Source: Eutreptiella sp. 'Long Island Sound 2002' (lineage: Eukaryota; Euglenozoa; Euglenophyceae; Eutreptiales; Eutreptiaceae). Taken from it: a stretch of DNA of 64,000 nt. Made by a program: the position numbers and the translations under genes. The stretch spans positions 90,927,086-90,991,085 of the forward strand of contig OZ038383.1 in NCBI GenBank assembly GCA_964036045.1, in the 5' to 3' direction. A model generated the notes under the pieces. That model was not told the DNA's origin. It worked only from the letters and a program-made list of their open reading frames with translations, and did no database searches. Positions 33,049 to 45,983 of this stretch are shown here, in pieces. Numbering within the stretch: the stretch's first letter is position 1; the number at the start of each line of letters is the position of its first letter.

Positions 33049-36000
33049 CAGAGCACCGTAGAATATAAAAAAATCCCATTTCGGAACACGGAGTTGCGTA
33101 ATGCCTAAATGCCTAAAAACAATTTATTTCAGAATGCCCAAAAACACGTTCATCAAATATAAAAAAACGTTTATTTGCACTGGTGTGAACCAGTCCTTCT
33201 CCGCGCGTTTGCTGCGCAAAACAGGGTGCAGTTTGTGTGGGCTAAGAGCAAGTCTTAGGCACACCTGAAAGTCTGTCACTTCCGAGCTCAATATTTCGGG
33301 AATGCACGGCCCACATATCCAGTGCAATATTTAGGTACTATGCCAGGCAAACTTGCGACTTGGAGTCAAGGGTTCACAACTGTTTGACAGTTTGCTCAAA
33401 GCAAGATCACATGTCTTGTTGTGTAAATCCTGTTGGCTCGTTTGAACAGTCCCAGGGACTGCCCAGGTAAAACTGGTACCGGCAGGAAGGGCTTCATACC
33501 TGTACCAGCCGCGAGAGGTTACTCTGTGCAAGAGTAGCTTCTGTGACACATAGCATTAGTCACCAACCTCACACCACATACCTTCATGTCGTAGATGCCG
33601 GGTACCACCCTAGAGGTGGAAGCTTAACTTTGGGTGTGTTTGGTGTACCCCTGTATGCAGGCGGAACGTAAGAGTCTACAGCCCATCAGTGTCTGAGATA
33701 TCTTTCATTTTCTAATGCCTGTCACCATGTAGCTGTTTAACCTGAACAGATAAGGTGTATCACTGTTTATCCTGAACAGAGAAGGTCATCACGCGTCACT
33801 GCCTTAAACTGTGTAACCTAAGCAGGAAAGGACACCCGTTGTAACCACCAGGGTGAATGCTATCTCTTGTTCTGACCATTGGGTCCTGGCTGCGCCTACC
33901 ATCAGCGTACCTATAGGCAGATCGAAGGCATACGGAAAAATTCAACTGCAGAAGAGAGCAAGTACTGTACACCGTACTCTTTACAACGCACTAGATTACG
34001 GGCTGTGTGTACATTTTGAAAGGTCCTCCAGGGACAACTCGCGAGAAAGGATTGTCTACGAGTAGACTTCGTAAATCAGAAATGGTCGAATCCGAGTCAG
34101 CCTGTGTTACATCTTGTACATTCAGGTTTACTAGCAAACTTCACCACAGTTTTATCAAAGGAACATCGGACATGAAAACGAGCCACATCTTCTCCTATTC
34201 ACATGACCCCTCTGGGTGGTGCATATTTTGTGAGGTTGGAAGTAACTCTCATTGATAATGTTTTAGCTACATTCCAGGCAAAACTGCATCGTGGAAAACA
34301 CCTGGACTCACCTGAATGAAATTGAAGCCTGAGTCTGACACCAACCAAGCTTCCGGGATGAGGGGCAGAGCCCTTGCGCACCCGTAGGCTCTTCTGCCTA
34401 GCACTGGTCGAACCCTGGAGGATGGGCTGAAAACAACATGCTGGCTACATGGCTTGGTTCTCTTGATCTCAGCCAAGAAGGTTCCTCATATTGTCACCAA
34501 CTGTATGCTGGTACAGTTGTGTACTTTAAACTGTCCGATGGTAGCACTTTCCCTGCAGACTCTCTTGGTCCTTCAAAGCATTGGGAATGGTATTTCACGT
34601 GCAACACCGCTGAGACAAAATGCTGGCTAGAGGACCTAGAGGCTGGTGCCAACGTTCCTGCCCTGGGTGACAACTAAGCCAGCATGTGGAAACCCCATTC
34701 CATAAACCCCTGTGGAGAAAGGTGTTCAGAGCGGTCTACAGGGTCCATATCCAATTGGTGCACTCCACGTCAGTGACTTCAAACAGTGAAGCCCTAGGGC
34801 AAAGGAGGGCGGGCAGTAATTGCCATGGCCCCCGCACTATGTGGTATAGTACTTTGGTGATCAAGGTGACGGGTCGGTACGGATTGACTGTAGTAAGGGG
34901 AAGCACTTTGAGAAGTGGTTGTTTCACTGGTCAGCGCACGGTGGATAGCAGGAGTTATTTATGCAGTACTATTTCTCTGTTGCGCTTTGGAGGAGAAGAA
35001 CTGCTTTCGAAGGAGCACTACGGTCCTACATCACATGACCCTGTTGGTCTGCTTGGGCGTTCTGTCAGCCTTTAGCTTTCCTTATCATGACGCTTGCTTG
35101 TCCTTTGGACTCCAAAACAAGGCGGTCGAGCCCTGTTAAGGTCCCTGACAAAGCACCGGGGATGGCGGCGAACCTCGCCTGGAGGGATACACATGACTAG
35201 GCTTTGCAGGATGGTTTTCGGGATCAGTGGGCCCAGAACGTTTACTACAATGGGAGGGCCTTCCACATGAAGGCGGAGTTCATGTTCAACTGGCTTCAAG
35301 TAGTACTGTCGTGTCCCGGGCCTGTCACCCATGGTTTGCATGATGTTGCACACGCAGTGGACAACCTGGCTGCTTGCTATGGAGTTCTGCAATCTCAATA
35401 CAATGCCTAAGGGGAAGACCGAACCCTGCATTTGAATTCTGGCAATTGGAGGCCATGCGGCCGGTATTTAACGATTGCCAGGATGCTATATCATTAAGTC
35501 CGCGCACAAAAATAATGTTTGACTTTCTTACGCCCTTGCAGAGGATTGTACATGGGACTGAACCTTCAATACCCTCTCAAGGCAGACCAGAAAGTCACTC
35601 ATCTGGCCTCGAGCTGAGATTGCCTTGGAATGGCAAGTACCCCAGCAGGTGTGCCGCATACTGGCGCCCTGGGGTCTGTCTGTGAGACCTTGGGGGTATT
35701 CCAGCTGAACGCCTTGGACCCCGGTTTTCGCGTTCCAGAACCTGAGGGTGAACACCACCGCGAAGCTGAGACCTTCCCTTGGACACTGTCCAGCGAACCA
35801 GTCCGTCCGCATGAACTAGGAGCGGGAAACTAGTCTACTGTGAGAGGCTTCGGAGAGGACGCCTACTACATCCTGATGCCCCCCGCCTTTTTGGCGGTCG
35901 TAGCCATGTAGCGGGCATAGCGCCCACGCAGGCAAAGGGCCCTGCGCTCAAAGGGTGATCTATGGTCTGAACGCCTACTACAGCAACTCTATGGTTCGAA

Positions 36001-38296
36001 CGCCTACTACAGCAACTTTATGCTCTGAACGCCTACTACAGTGACTTTATGGTCAGAACACCTGCAACAGCAACCAAGCGCAATGGTGAGAGCACCCGCA
36101 GCGGGGACTATGAGGTTTTTGCTGGGGTGCGTACAAAGGGGAGGCTCGCCTCTGGACACTTTGGTTCCTGACACGCTCCTTTTTGCTTGGGGAGTTGCTA
36201 CTGGACTTCGTTGACAATGCCAGCCAAAGGGGCACGGAATCCTCCTCCCCAGGATGCAACCTGTTGCTTGCTCACAAAGCTGCTTGTCTACTTGTTGGTT
36301 TGCTTGCAAAACCTCTCAGAACTACAGCAATTTGCAGTGTAGTCTCTTTAGACAGGAGCCATTCTGAACTTTAGTCAAAGGAAGCCTACACTGTCTGGGT
36401 GCGTGTGTATGTGTTTGCCTCCTGTGTACAGACGGCCTCAGCGTCCCAGTCAGAGGCCGCATAGCAGAATTAGTGATCAGTGTTTTCTCTACAAGAAGAC
36501 AACTCGCTGTGCTTTGCTGATTTCTACACGTTCAGAGGTTTCCAGTTGTTCGTGTCTGCCGTTGCTCAGGCATTCCAGGGAGATATTCCGGTGCTGAATA
36601 GGACAGCCGTTAGGGTCCTGGTATCTCAGTTCGGATATACTACAAATCTGGTTTGATGTCATTGGCATGGTGTTTTGTTGACACGATTGTGTCTGTTTGT
36701 AGACAAATCTGATTATGATTGTCTCTCCGACTCACTGTGGGTGATCAGTACCCATCTGAGGCTGGGAGAGTCATCAAAATGGCAGTGGAGTCCACCACAA
36801 CAGGTTTCTTGACACCCTGACATTTGATGCAGCAAGCAAAGTTCCAAGATATGGTCCAGGCGCCCCAGATTTGTGCAGGCACTTCAAGAAAGCTGAGCAC
36901 AATTGGTTTGTGCTTGTTCCTCGGTATAAAGGGTACAGTAGGCCGTCTCTTTCAAGTACGTCACCGTTATGAAGACGGTTACTCAGGTTAGAGCAGTTGA
37001 GACATCCAGGGGTCGCTCCCAGCAAGGGGATCACATGAAGACGCTGCACCAAAGGAGTAGGAAGATATGTCTAGGATCATCAGCCCGCGATGACCTGCAT
37101 GTTATGCTTTAACTGGGCAGTCAAAAGGTCCCGTATACCCTCATGTGTGGTCATGCCTTTACTGTTCTCATGTGGCAGGCTGAGTGTAAATTACCCAGCC
37201 TCTGAATCAGCTGCCCTCTTGTGATTGATTCTTGCTCCATGCATGTTTGAACAGGGTTGCCAACCCAGGGTCTGAGATCAAGCAGTTGTGCACATCTTTA
37301 ATTGTGCTCCGTTTATCTGTCTCATCCTCTTTTCCTGCTGCATTTGGCTAAAATGACACCCACGGTTGTAACTGGCCGTCCCTTGCTATTGAATGTAATG
37401 CAACAACGAAGTTTTGGGATTCCACAAGCATGCTCACGGCTGCATGAACTCCTGATCTTACCACAAGTCTCTTCTCAAGCACTAGCCGGAGCGCTATCCA
37501 ACAAACCCAGTGTGTCCTGATCTGACCCCCTGTACCTACTCTGGCATTAGCTTGGGCGCTATCCAAGAAACCCAGTGTGGCACTCACTCCTACCAAAGCA
37601 TCTACTCGGTATGCTCTGAGAGTACTGTCCGCTTGCTCTGGAGTCAATGCGCGTGTACCATATTAGGAGCAAAGGAATGTGCACGGCAATCTGTCTATTT
37701 GTACCTGTGCGCAATGGTACAATGTGCTCTAGTTTGTTAATGATGTAGGTCGCCTGTTGCGTACTACTTTTTTTTTGTTAAAATGCCCGGTTTTATTCTT
37801 TGTGGTGCAGCTTGACATCTGTCTTAGCCGTCCGGCACCCTATGGGTCATCCAAGCCCCCTGTCAGGGGAATCAACAAAGGTTATGTGCGGCCTTGTAGC
37901 TGATACTCTGCGGGTACCACCCGTTATCTGCAATGGGCAGACATAACAATCAATGGTCTCGTTACGAGGCTTTGGTAATAGTGTGGGCGTCGGCGGGAGA
38001 ATTAACCAGAGTGTGGGCAATGCCCATATCCTGTTGTCCTGTGTCCCCAGAAATACCTCTCGTCCCCAGGCTCCCAGGCTGTTTTGGTGTCGTGGCGCTC
38101 AAGTGCCAGAATTTCAGCAAGTTCCACTATCTGAAGTCCTTATAACCAGTCCACGTGAGCAGACCATACTGCAATATAAACCGGAACTAGGAAGAGATGA
38201 TTGTTCGGTCACGGTTGACCGAGTGCCTTGCAGCTGAAATCTGGACCATCAGAGCGCGGCCTCTCAGAGTTCGCATGCCCCGAGAGGTCCTCCAAC
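33049..38296. other. long non-coding stretch
   Basis: About 5.2 kb with no supported gene, RNA gene or recognisable element. Three diverged units of the form cctgaacagataagg occur between 33735 and 33835, and a 29-bp tandem array is listed separately. Open frames are short and lie on both strands without a pattern. Confidence 0.5.
35962..36077. repeat. 29-bp tandem repeat, 4 copies
   Basis: Units start at 35962, 35991, 36020 and 36049 and share the core gaacgcctactacagcaac; the last is more diverged. Confidence 0.85.
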
Positions 38297-38613
38297 CGCC
38301 CGTCCTTGGGGCGTGCGGGCGAGGACCGCTGCCGGTTTTCCTTGGGCGCGGGGGCTGCGGGCGTGGGGGCCCGTCACCAACCCCACAGCGCACGCTTTTG
38401 CGAGCTGGCGTTGTGCGCTGTGGGGGCAGCAGGAGGGCACCTGGGGAGGGGGGGGGCTTGTGTCTCCGTGCCTCCTCAATGGACATGGTTTGATGGGTGG
38501 GTGAATTGGACTAGCTTGACCAGAACACGGGCAACAAGAAATCCAGAAGCGTCATGGTCAAAATCATCATCGCCCCTGATGAAGTCAGCATTGACACTGT
38601 GTAACCAAACAAT
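38297..38613 (+). repeat. left arm of a long inverted repeat
   Basis: About 317 bp, the reverse complement of 45674-45983 with moderate divergence. Both arms contain the same junction between a GC-rich unit and the sequence atcatcatcgcccctgat. They are 7.1 kb apart. Confidence 0.85.
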
Positions 38614-39049
38614 AATTTGTTTCAGTCCGCAGTGGTACCGTGAGTTCAAGCTTACACACGCCTGCTGCGTCCTGTTGCTGAGACTTGTATTCTTGTTCCT
38701 CAGGCTGTCACTGGACTGGCATGGCAGGATATGAGCGGATATACGCGGATCAGGACGGAGTAAGCTACTTTGCCTTCTACCTTCCCTTCTCCGACACACT
38801 GGTTATCTTGTTTGAGGAGTTGGTTCTCCAGGTGACGGAGGACGGTGCCATGGTTGAGTTCCAGAACGGTGAAAAGCGCTGTCGGTGTTTTCAATGGCCT
38901 TTTTCTCATCTGTCGTGAATTGGTCAATGCTCTCATTGAGGGTGCTATGCCTTCCTATGTCATGACAACCTTCCTCCTTTCCGACATTGCCAATGAGAAA
39001 GGGGGATGCACATACAGTTCAGGTGCCCCTCAAGCTGGTCCCGCAGGTG

Positions 39050-40060
39050 CTTTTGAAGGCAGTGTCGCGGCCACCCAGTCCAGATGTCCCGGCTGGGAGG
39101 GTATTCCCACATGTGCTCCTGCGTAGGGTCACATACCCCCTCCTTTTGGCGGCAGTTCTGGGGGCTGCCCAGCCGTATGGAGTATCGCTCACCACAGGGG
39201 GTATTGCTCGCGCGAGTCTACGGTACGACCGCCTCACCCCTGAGCTTGAGTTGCGGCGCCTCCGTGCTTGGCAGGCGACCCCCTCCTGGACTGTGTACCG
39301 GCTCGCCTGTCACCGGTTAATTCCATGGCTCCGGGTGACATTTGCCATCGTGCCCGATGCAGCCTGGCCGGGCTCGGACCAGTGGCCTTGGGGTACCACC
39401 CCTGCTGCTGGCCCGTTCGGTCGGCTGGGTCGCCTCAATGCGCCCGACCAATGGGGTGTGGTCTGCTGTTTGCCGTCGCTCGGCCGCCCTAGGTAGGTAG
39501 GTATCTTCGGGAGCTCGGGATGCCTCCTTTGACAATGCAGGAAGAAGGTCTTACCAAGGGGACGTCTTGTCCCTCCGAATGCCCTATGTCAGTTGCCTCT
39601 TGAGCCCCTCCGGCATGTGCTTTGGAAGGCATTGTCGCGGCCACCCGGTCCATGTGTCCCAGGTGGGAGGGTGTCCCCACATGTGTGCATGGGTAGGGCC
39701 ACATGCCCCCTCCTTTGAGCGGCAGCTCTGGGGGCTGCCCAGCCGTGTGGAATATCTCTCACCACAAGGGGTATTGCTGCCGCTTGTCTATGGTACAACC
39801 GCCTCACCCTTGTGGCTTGAGTTGCGGGGCCACTCTGCCTGGCAGGCGACCCTCTCCTGGACTGTGTACCGGCTCGCCTGTCACGGGTTGCTTCCATGGC
39901 TCCGGGTGACGTTTGCCATGGTCCCCTATGCAGCCTGGCCGGGCTCGGACTAGTGGCCTTGGAGTACCCCTCGTGCCCCTGGCCCGGTGGGTCGGCCGGG
40001 TCGCCCCAGTGTGTCCAACCCATGGGGTGTTGGTTCTTTCCTGTCTCCCGGCCGCCCTAC
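39050..40060 (+). repeat. 570-bp tandem duplication
   Basis: 39050-39480 and 39620-40060 are about 570 bp apart and share long blocks (gtcgcggccaccc, ggggctgcccagccgt, cctggactgtgtaccggctc). Together they run into the 60-bp minisatellite. No conserved reading frame is evident. 38614-39049 shows nothing. Confidence 0.8.
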
Positions 40061-40064
40061 GTGT

Positions 40065-42225
40065 GCATGGTGTCCCGGGCCTCTTGGCTCCTGTTCACCG
40101 GTGTGCTCGCGTGGTTTGTTGTATTGCGTGTGCGGTGTCCTGGGCCACTTGGCTCCTGTTCACCGGTGCGCCAGCTCGGTGTGGTGCGTTGCGTGTGCGG
40201 CGTCCCGGGCCCCTTGGCTCCCGTTCACCGGTGTGCCCGCTGGGTGTGTTGTGTTGCGTGTGCGGTGTCCTGGGCCACTTGGCTCCTGTTCACCGGTGCA
40301 CCCGCTCGGTCTGTTGCTTTGCGTGCGCTGTGTCCTGGGCCACTTGTCTCCTGTTCACCGGTGTGCCTGCTCTGTCTTTTGTTTTGTTTGTGCGGTGTCC
40401 TGGGCCACTTGGCTCCTGTTCAGCGCTGTGCCCGCTCGGTGTGTTGTGTTGCGTGTGCGGTGTCCTGGGCCCCTTGGCTCCCGTTCACCGGTGTGCCCGC
40501 TGGGTGTGCTGTGTTGCGTGTGCGTTGTCCTGGGCCACTTTCCTCCTGTTCACCGGTTTGCACGCTCGGTGCGTTGTATTGCGTGTGCGGCGTCCTGGGC
40601 CACTTGGCTCCTGTTCACCGGTGTGCACGCTCGGTGCGTTGTATTGCGTGTGCGGCGTGCTGGTCCACTTGACTCCCGTTCACTGGTGTGCACGCTCGGC
40701 GCGTTGTGTTGCTTGTGGGGTGTCCTTGACCACTTGGCTCCTGTTCACCTGTGTGCTCGCTTGGGTTGTTGTGTTGCGTGTGCGGTGTCCTGGGCCACTG
40801 GGCTCCTGTTCACCGGTGTGCCTGCTCTGTCTTTTGTTTTGTTTGTGCGGTGTCCTGGGCCACTTGGCTCTTATTCACCGCTGTGCCCGCGTGGTTTGTT
40901 GTGTTGTGTCTGCGGTGTCCTGGGCCAGTTGGCTCCTGTTCAGCGCTGTGCCCGCTCGGTGTGTTGTGTTGCGTGTGCGGTGTCCTGGGCCCCTTGGCTC
41001 CCGTTCACCGGTGTGCCCGCTGGGTGTGCTGTGTTGCGTGTGCATTGTCCTGGGCCACTTTCCTCCTGTTCACCGGTTTGCACGCTCGGTGCGTTGTATT
41101 GCGTGTGCGGCGTCCTGGGCCACTTGGCTCCTGTTCACCGGTGTGCACGCTCGGTGCGTTGTATTGCGTGTGCGGCGTGCTGGTCCACTGGACTCCCGTT
41201 CACCGGTGTGCACGCTCGGCGCGTTGTGTTGCTTGTGGGGTGTCCTTGGCCACTTGGCTCCTGTTCACCTGTGTGCTCGCTTGGGTTGTTGTGTTGCGTG
41301 TGCGGTGTCCTGGGCCGCTTGGCTTCTGTCCACCGGACTGCCTGCTCGGTGCGTTGTGTTGCGTGTGCGGTGTCCTGGGCCACTTGGCTTCTGTTCACCG
41401 GTGTGCTCGCTCGGCGTCGGGTGTTGAGTGTGTGGTGTCCTGGGCCACTTGGCTTCTGTTCACCGGCGTGCCTGCTTGGTGCGTTGTGTTGTGTGTGCGG
41501 TGTCCTGGGCCACTTGGCTCCTGTTCACCGGTGTGCTCGCTCGGCGTCGGGTGTTGCGTGTGCGGTGTCCTGGGCCACTTGGCTTCTGTTCACCGGCGTG
41601 CCTGCTTAGTGCGTTGTGTTGTGTGTGTGGTGTCCTGGGCCACTTGGCTCCTGTTCACCGGTGTGCTCGCTCGGCGTCGGGTGTTGCGTGTGCGGTGTCC
41701 TGGGCCACTTGGCTCCTGTTCACCGCCGTGCTCGCTTGGCGTGTTGTGTTGCGTGCGCGGTGTCCTGGACGACTTGGCCCCTGTTCACCGTTGCGCCCGC
41801 TAGGTGTCGTGTGTTGCGTGTGCGCTGTCCAGGGCCAGTTGGCTCCTGTTCACCAGTGTGCATGCCTGGGCTGTTGTGCCGCGTGCGCGGTGTCGTTGGC
41901 CACTTGGCTCCTGTTCTCTGATGCGCAGGCTGTGTGTGTTGTGTTTTGTGTGCGTTGTCCTGGGCCTCTTGGCTCCTGTTCACCGGTGCGTACGCTCCAT
42001 GTGTTGTGTTGCGTGTGCGGTGTCCTGGGGCACTTGGCTTCTGTTCATCGGTGTGCTTGCTCAGCCTGCTGTGTGGCGTGCGCGGTGTCCTCGGCCACTT
42101 GGCTCCCGTTCACCGGTGTGCGCGCTCGGGGTGTTGTGCTGTGTGTTGTGTGTTCGGTGTCCCGGGCCACTTGGCCCCTGTTCACCGGTGTGCGCGCTGG
42201 GTGTGCTGTGTTGCGTCTGCTGAGC
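40065..42225 (+). repeat. 60-bp minisatellite, about 36 copies
   Basis: The unit contains gtcctgggccacttggctcc and tgttcaccggtgtg. Because 60 is divisible by 3 and the unit lacks plus-strand stops, all three plus frames stay open for hundreds of codons (up to 540), giving Cys/Val/Leu-rich repeat translations. A 540-bp higher-order copy is visible: 40401-40790 recurs at 40941-41330. I treat these frames as products of the repeat, not genes. Confidence 0.93.
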
Positions 42226-42236
42226 GTCGCTGCAGG

Positions 42237-42470
42237 GCGCGCACAAATCCATCCGGACGGTGGCTTTTTGTAGCCAGCAGGGGCCGTGTACCTTCCGGGC
42301 GCGCACACGTCCATCCAAACGGCGGCTGTTTCGTGGCCGGCAGGGGCTGTGTACCCTCCGTGCGCGCACACGTCCATCTGGACATCGGCTGTTCCGTAGC
42401 CGGCAGGGGCTGGGTTCCCTGCTGGGTGCGCACACGCCCATCCGGACGGCGGCGGCTGGTGCCTGGCACC
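42237..42470 (+). repeat. about 69-bp tandem repeat, 4 copies
   Basis: Units share gcgcacacgtccatc and gccggcaggggctg. They follow directly on the 60-bp array. Confidence 0.8.
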
Positions 42471-42618
42471 TGTTCGCGTGCCGTGGTTCGTTGCGTGTTG
42501 TGCGCGCTATGCGGGTTTTGCGGCGGCCGGCGGCCGTTGGCGCTCGGAACCTTTCCGTGTGCCTTGGTTGTGGCCGGCTGTGTCCCTCCCCGGCGTGCCT
42601 TGTGGCCCCGCGTGGTGC

Positions 42619-42626
42619 GCCGCGCC
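42619..42626. other. 8-bp target-site duplication (left)
   Basis: GCCGCGCC, repeated exactly at 43069-43076. Confidence 0.85.
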
Positions 42627-43068
42627 TAAGGTTCGGAATCTGTTTTACTAATTAATCAGAGATTTGGATTGATTGGATTAATTGGGTGTAATGTGACAAA
42701 TAATTGGTAAAACTGATGATTTTGAAAACTGGTATAAACCAATTAATCGAACAAGTTATGCATGAAAATGAAATATTTCGTTGATGCACCACAAAATGTT
42801 TCTTATCAAATAAACCCGAAGGATTTTGCAAAATCACAGGCAAGTTGGGATAAAAGTCAAAGGTTTAGCATGTCTTTCACCTTTATTTTCCTTTTTACTA
42901 TCCCTTGGGTAAACCTTCATGACTTTTTCGGCAATAATTGTATTTTGTAGAGACAACAATTGAAAATGAGCCATTATTTTTATGTCATATAATCGGAATA
43001 ATTGGTTATTTTTATAAAAAAAATGAAAACAATCGGTTTTTTTTGCATGAAACCAATTCCGAACCTTA
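42627..43068. mobile_element. hAT-type MITE, 442 bp
   Basis: An AT-rich island inside GC-rich repeats. Terminal inverted repeats TAAGGTTCGGAAT at both ends (13 perfect bases) and an 8-bp duplication GCCGCGCC. Eight-bp duplications and a 5'-YARNG terminus are typical of hAT elements. It has no transposase and must have been moved in trans. It landed within the GC-rich array, so it postdates that array. Confidence 0.9.
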
Positions 43069-43076
43069 GCCGCGCC
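43069..43076. other. 8-bp target-site duplication (right)
   Basis: GCCGCGCC, matching 42619-42626. Confidence 0.85.
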
Positions 43077-45060
43077 TCGTCCGGTCCGGTCGCTCTCGGT
43101 GCTCCAGTCAGCTTTCTTGACGCCATGGTGCCTTTCCCCACTCCGGGAGCTTTCGCCCCCGGTTTTACTGGGCGGCTGTGCGGGGCACGCGGAGGCCGGC
43201 CGCGAACCGGGCTCATTGTGCCTGCTGCTGGCCTCCGCCGAGGCAGGGGCGCTGGGGTCGCTCCGCGTCGTACCCGTTTGGGGCCCCGCGATGGGGTTGG
43301 CCCTGGTGGGTCCCCCTGGCGCCGGTCCTGGGCTGCGTGCGCTGCGGTGGTTTCGCGTGTGTGGACTCGGTCACTGACGCGTCCGCTTTCCCGTACCGTC
43401 CGTTGTTCGACGGGGGACTCGGCCGGTGCACCGCGGCTGTTTCGTGTGGACGCAGACACCTCCCCTTGCGGGTCGGAGGACGCCACACCGGGGTCCCGTG
43501 TGTGTGTGCCTGTGCGTGCTCTTGTTGCCCGGGTCGGGCAGGCCGGCTTCCCAGGCGCGTTGTGGTGCACCTCACCTTTTTTGTGGCTGCTTTGTCCTTC
43601 TGCTTTGCTCGGCCCCCTCGGGGCTGGGGTTGCCCTTTGCTTGGTCTTTTGTTTGCTTTCTTCTTTTTTTTTTTTTTTTTTTTTCCTTTCTCTCTCTGCA
43701 TCCCTTGTCTCTTGCTTTCCTTGGTTCCCGGCCCCGGGTGCCCTGAGCCTTGGCGCTGTGTTCTTGTTGGGTTTTTTTTCTTTTCCTTTTTATTTCTTCG
43801 GGTCTCTGTGCCCCCGTCGTCTCTCGCTTTTGTCTGGTTTCCGGGCCCGGGTGTCTGGTGTTGCCCCTTCCCCCCCTCAATTTCCTCCTTCCTGGTCCTC
43901 CTCGTTGCTTGCCTGCTGTGGTGTTTGTTTCTTGCCGCCCTCCCTTTTCTGTGCCCCCCCCGATTTTTTTCTTTCTGGTTTTCGTCGCCGGCTTCTTGGT
44001 TTGGTGTTTGTTTCCCCCGCCCCCCCCTTTTTTACCTCTTTCTTTTCTTTTTTCTGGCCCCCCTCCCCGGGGGTGTGTGTGTTTCGCCTTGTGCTGTCTG
44101 GTGTTGCCCCGCTGTGCTGCTCTTCTGTTTGGTGTTTTGCGGTGCCGTCTTGCCGTGTGCTGTGCTGCGTGTCGTGCTGTGGTGTCCGGCCTTGCTTGGT
44201 TGTGGGCTGCCGTATTTTTTTGGGTTCTGCTGTGTTGTGTCGTGCTGTTGGTTGCTGCTGTGTGTTGTGCCGCGTCTCTGGTGGTTGCATCCCGCTGCGT
44301 TGCTCGCGTTGTGGCTTGCTGTCTTGTTTTGGTCTGCGTTGCTGTGTGCTGTGCTGTGTCCCTGGGTAGTGTGCTGCGCCGTGTTGTTGCGCGTTGTTCC
44401 GCGCGGCGTGGTGTTGTGGTGCGCTGTGTTGTGTTGTCTCGGTCCGGTTGGTGCTGCCGCGCGCTGTGTCGTGCCCTCGGCCGCTGTCCGTTGCCCTGGT
44501 CTCCTGTGGCTTCCGGTGCTGTGTTTTGTCTTGTCTCTTTGCACTGCGTGCTCTGTGCTGTGTGCGTTTTGCCGTGGTGTGTTGGTGCGCGTTGTTGTTC
44601 GCCGCTGTGCTTTGTGCTCTCCGCATCCTGGGGTGTTGTACTGTGCGTTCCCTGATCCTCTCCGCCCTGTGGGGTGCTGCGCTGCGCTGTGCTGGTGCGG
44701 CTGCGTCGTGCTGTTTGTTTGGTCCGTGCTGTTTCTGGCGCCTGGTGCTGCTGTGCGTTGTCGCCTGTTGTGCGGTTTGCTGTAGTGTTGTGCTGTGTTG
44801 TTGCGTGCTGTGCGGCGTCATGCTGTGTCCCGCTGTGTCGTGCTGCGGCCTCCAGCGCGGGTGGCAGGCTGCCCTGTCGTGTGGTGCGGGTTGCTGTGCG
44901 GCCCTGCTCTCCCGTGGTGCCTGGCTCCCCTGTGCTGTGCCCTGTGGTGCTGTGATGCCGTGTGGTGCTGTGGTTTCCTGTCCTGCTGCCTTGTTTGCTT
45001 TGTTGCCCGTGATTTCTTCTACTTTAAAAACTACTGAAAAATTTGTTAAAATATCTTTTC
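43077..45060 (+). repeat. G/T-rich low-complexity tract
   Basis: Dominated by degenerate tgctgtg/gtgttgtg runs (44100-44980) with pyrimidine-rich parts, including a T-run at about 43664-43684. Long open frames occur on both strands in several frames because stops are rare in such composition (Cys/Val/Leu-rich on plus, Gln/Thr/His/Arg-rich on minus). No domain supports a gene. 45061-45673 holds nothing I can name. Confidence 0.75.
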
Positions 45061-45673
45061 GGCTTTTGAAAATCAATTGAAATTATACACCACCAAACAC
45101 GCAGACCGGCATGCAGCCAGACCAGGTCTGCACCACTGCCGTACATGTCACCCCGCGATGGTGGCAGTGTCGTGCACGGTGTCGTCTTTTTGGTCGTGGT
45201 GTGTTGGTCTTGACGGCGCGCAATTTCCGCCCGCAGCGAAAAGGACGCAGAAGCGGCGAGGGGGGAGCATGAGCGGGAGGAGAAGGTACATGGTGAATAA
45301 AAGAGGGCGTGAGGGAGCGAGTACAGGGGCGCGGCTTGTTACGAAATTTTTTTTTTCGAGTTTTACGCGTTGCTCGCGACGCAGTTCTCTTTACGTAGAC
45401 GGCCTGTTAGACGACAAAAGGCACGTTGTTATGTTCGTATTAGCGTTACGGCGCTTACGGCGCTCTTCATTTGTCTTTTTGAGTTCAAAATTTTTGACGT
45501 GGTGTTTTAACGCATTTCGCTGCGCGCTTTTTGCCCTAAGCGGTTTTTTTGCTATTTAGCTTTAATTTCAGCTGTTTAGAAAACTTTTTGTTCGTGTTTC
45601 ACTTATGTTTTTATTTCTTTCTGGCGCCAGGCGCCAGTGCGCGCGACAGGAGACGCACAATACGTGACTGGTG

Positions 45674-45983
45674 GTTACAGAGTGTCAATGCTGACCTGAT
45701 CAGGGGCGATGATGATCTGGCACATGATGCTCCTGGATTGCTTTTTGCCCATGTTCTGGTCGAGCTAGTCCACTTCAACCACCAATCAAACCATGTTCAT
45801 TGAGGAGGCACGGAGACACAAGCCCCCCCCCCCAGGTGCCCTCCTGCTGCCCCCACGGCGCACAACGCCAGCTCGCAAGAGCGTGCGCTGTGGGGTTGGT
45901 GACGGGCCCCCACGCCCGCAGCCCCCGCGCCCAAGGAAAACCGGCAGCAGGCCTCCGACGCACGCCCCAAGGACGGGCGGTCA
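45674..45983 (-). repeat. right arm of the long inverted repeat
   Basis: Reverse complement of 38297-38613. The outer side of this arm is the first unit of the ~213-bp tandem array that continues to 47075, whereas the left arm has only one unit. Confidence 0.85.

Noticed and set aside
38228-38734. 168-codon plus-strand frame
   Set aside because: It lies in the inverted-repeat arm and has the same repeat-derived composition as the 46-kb array.
40065-42273. Several plus-strand frames of 281-540 codons
   Set aside because: All arise from the 60-bp tandem unit, with three frames open at once. Repetition explains them better than a gene.
43002-45076. Plus-strand frames of 455-535 codons and a 399-codon minus frame
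   Set aside because: Low-complexity G/T composition lacks stops on both strands. Homopolymer and dipeptide runs, no domain.
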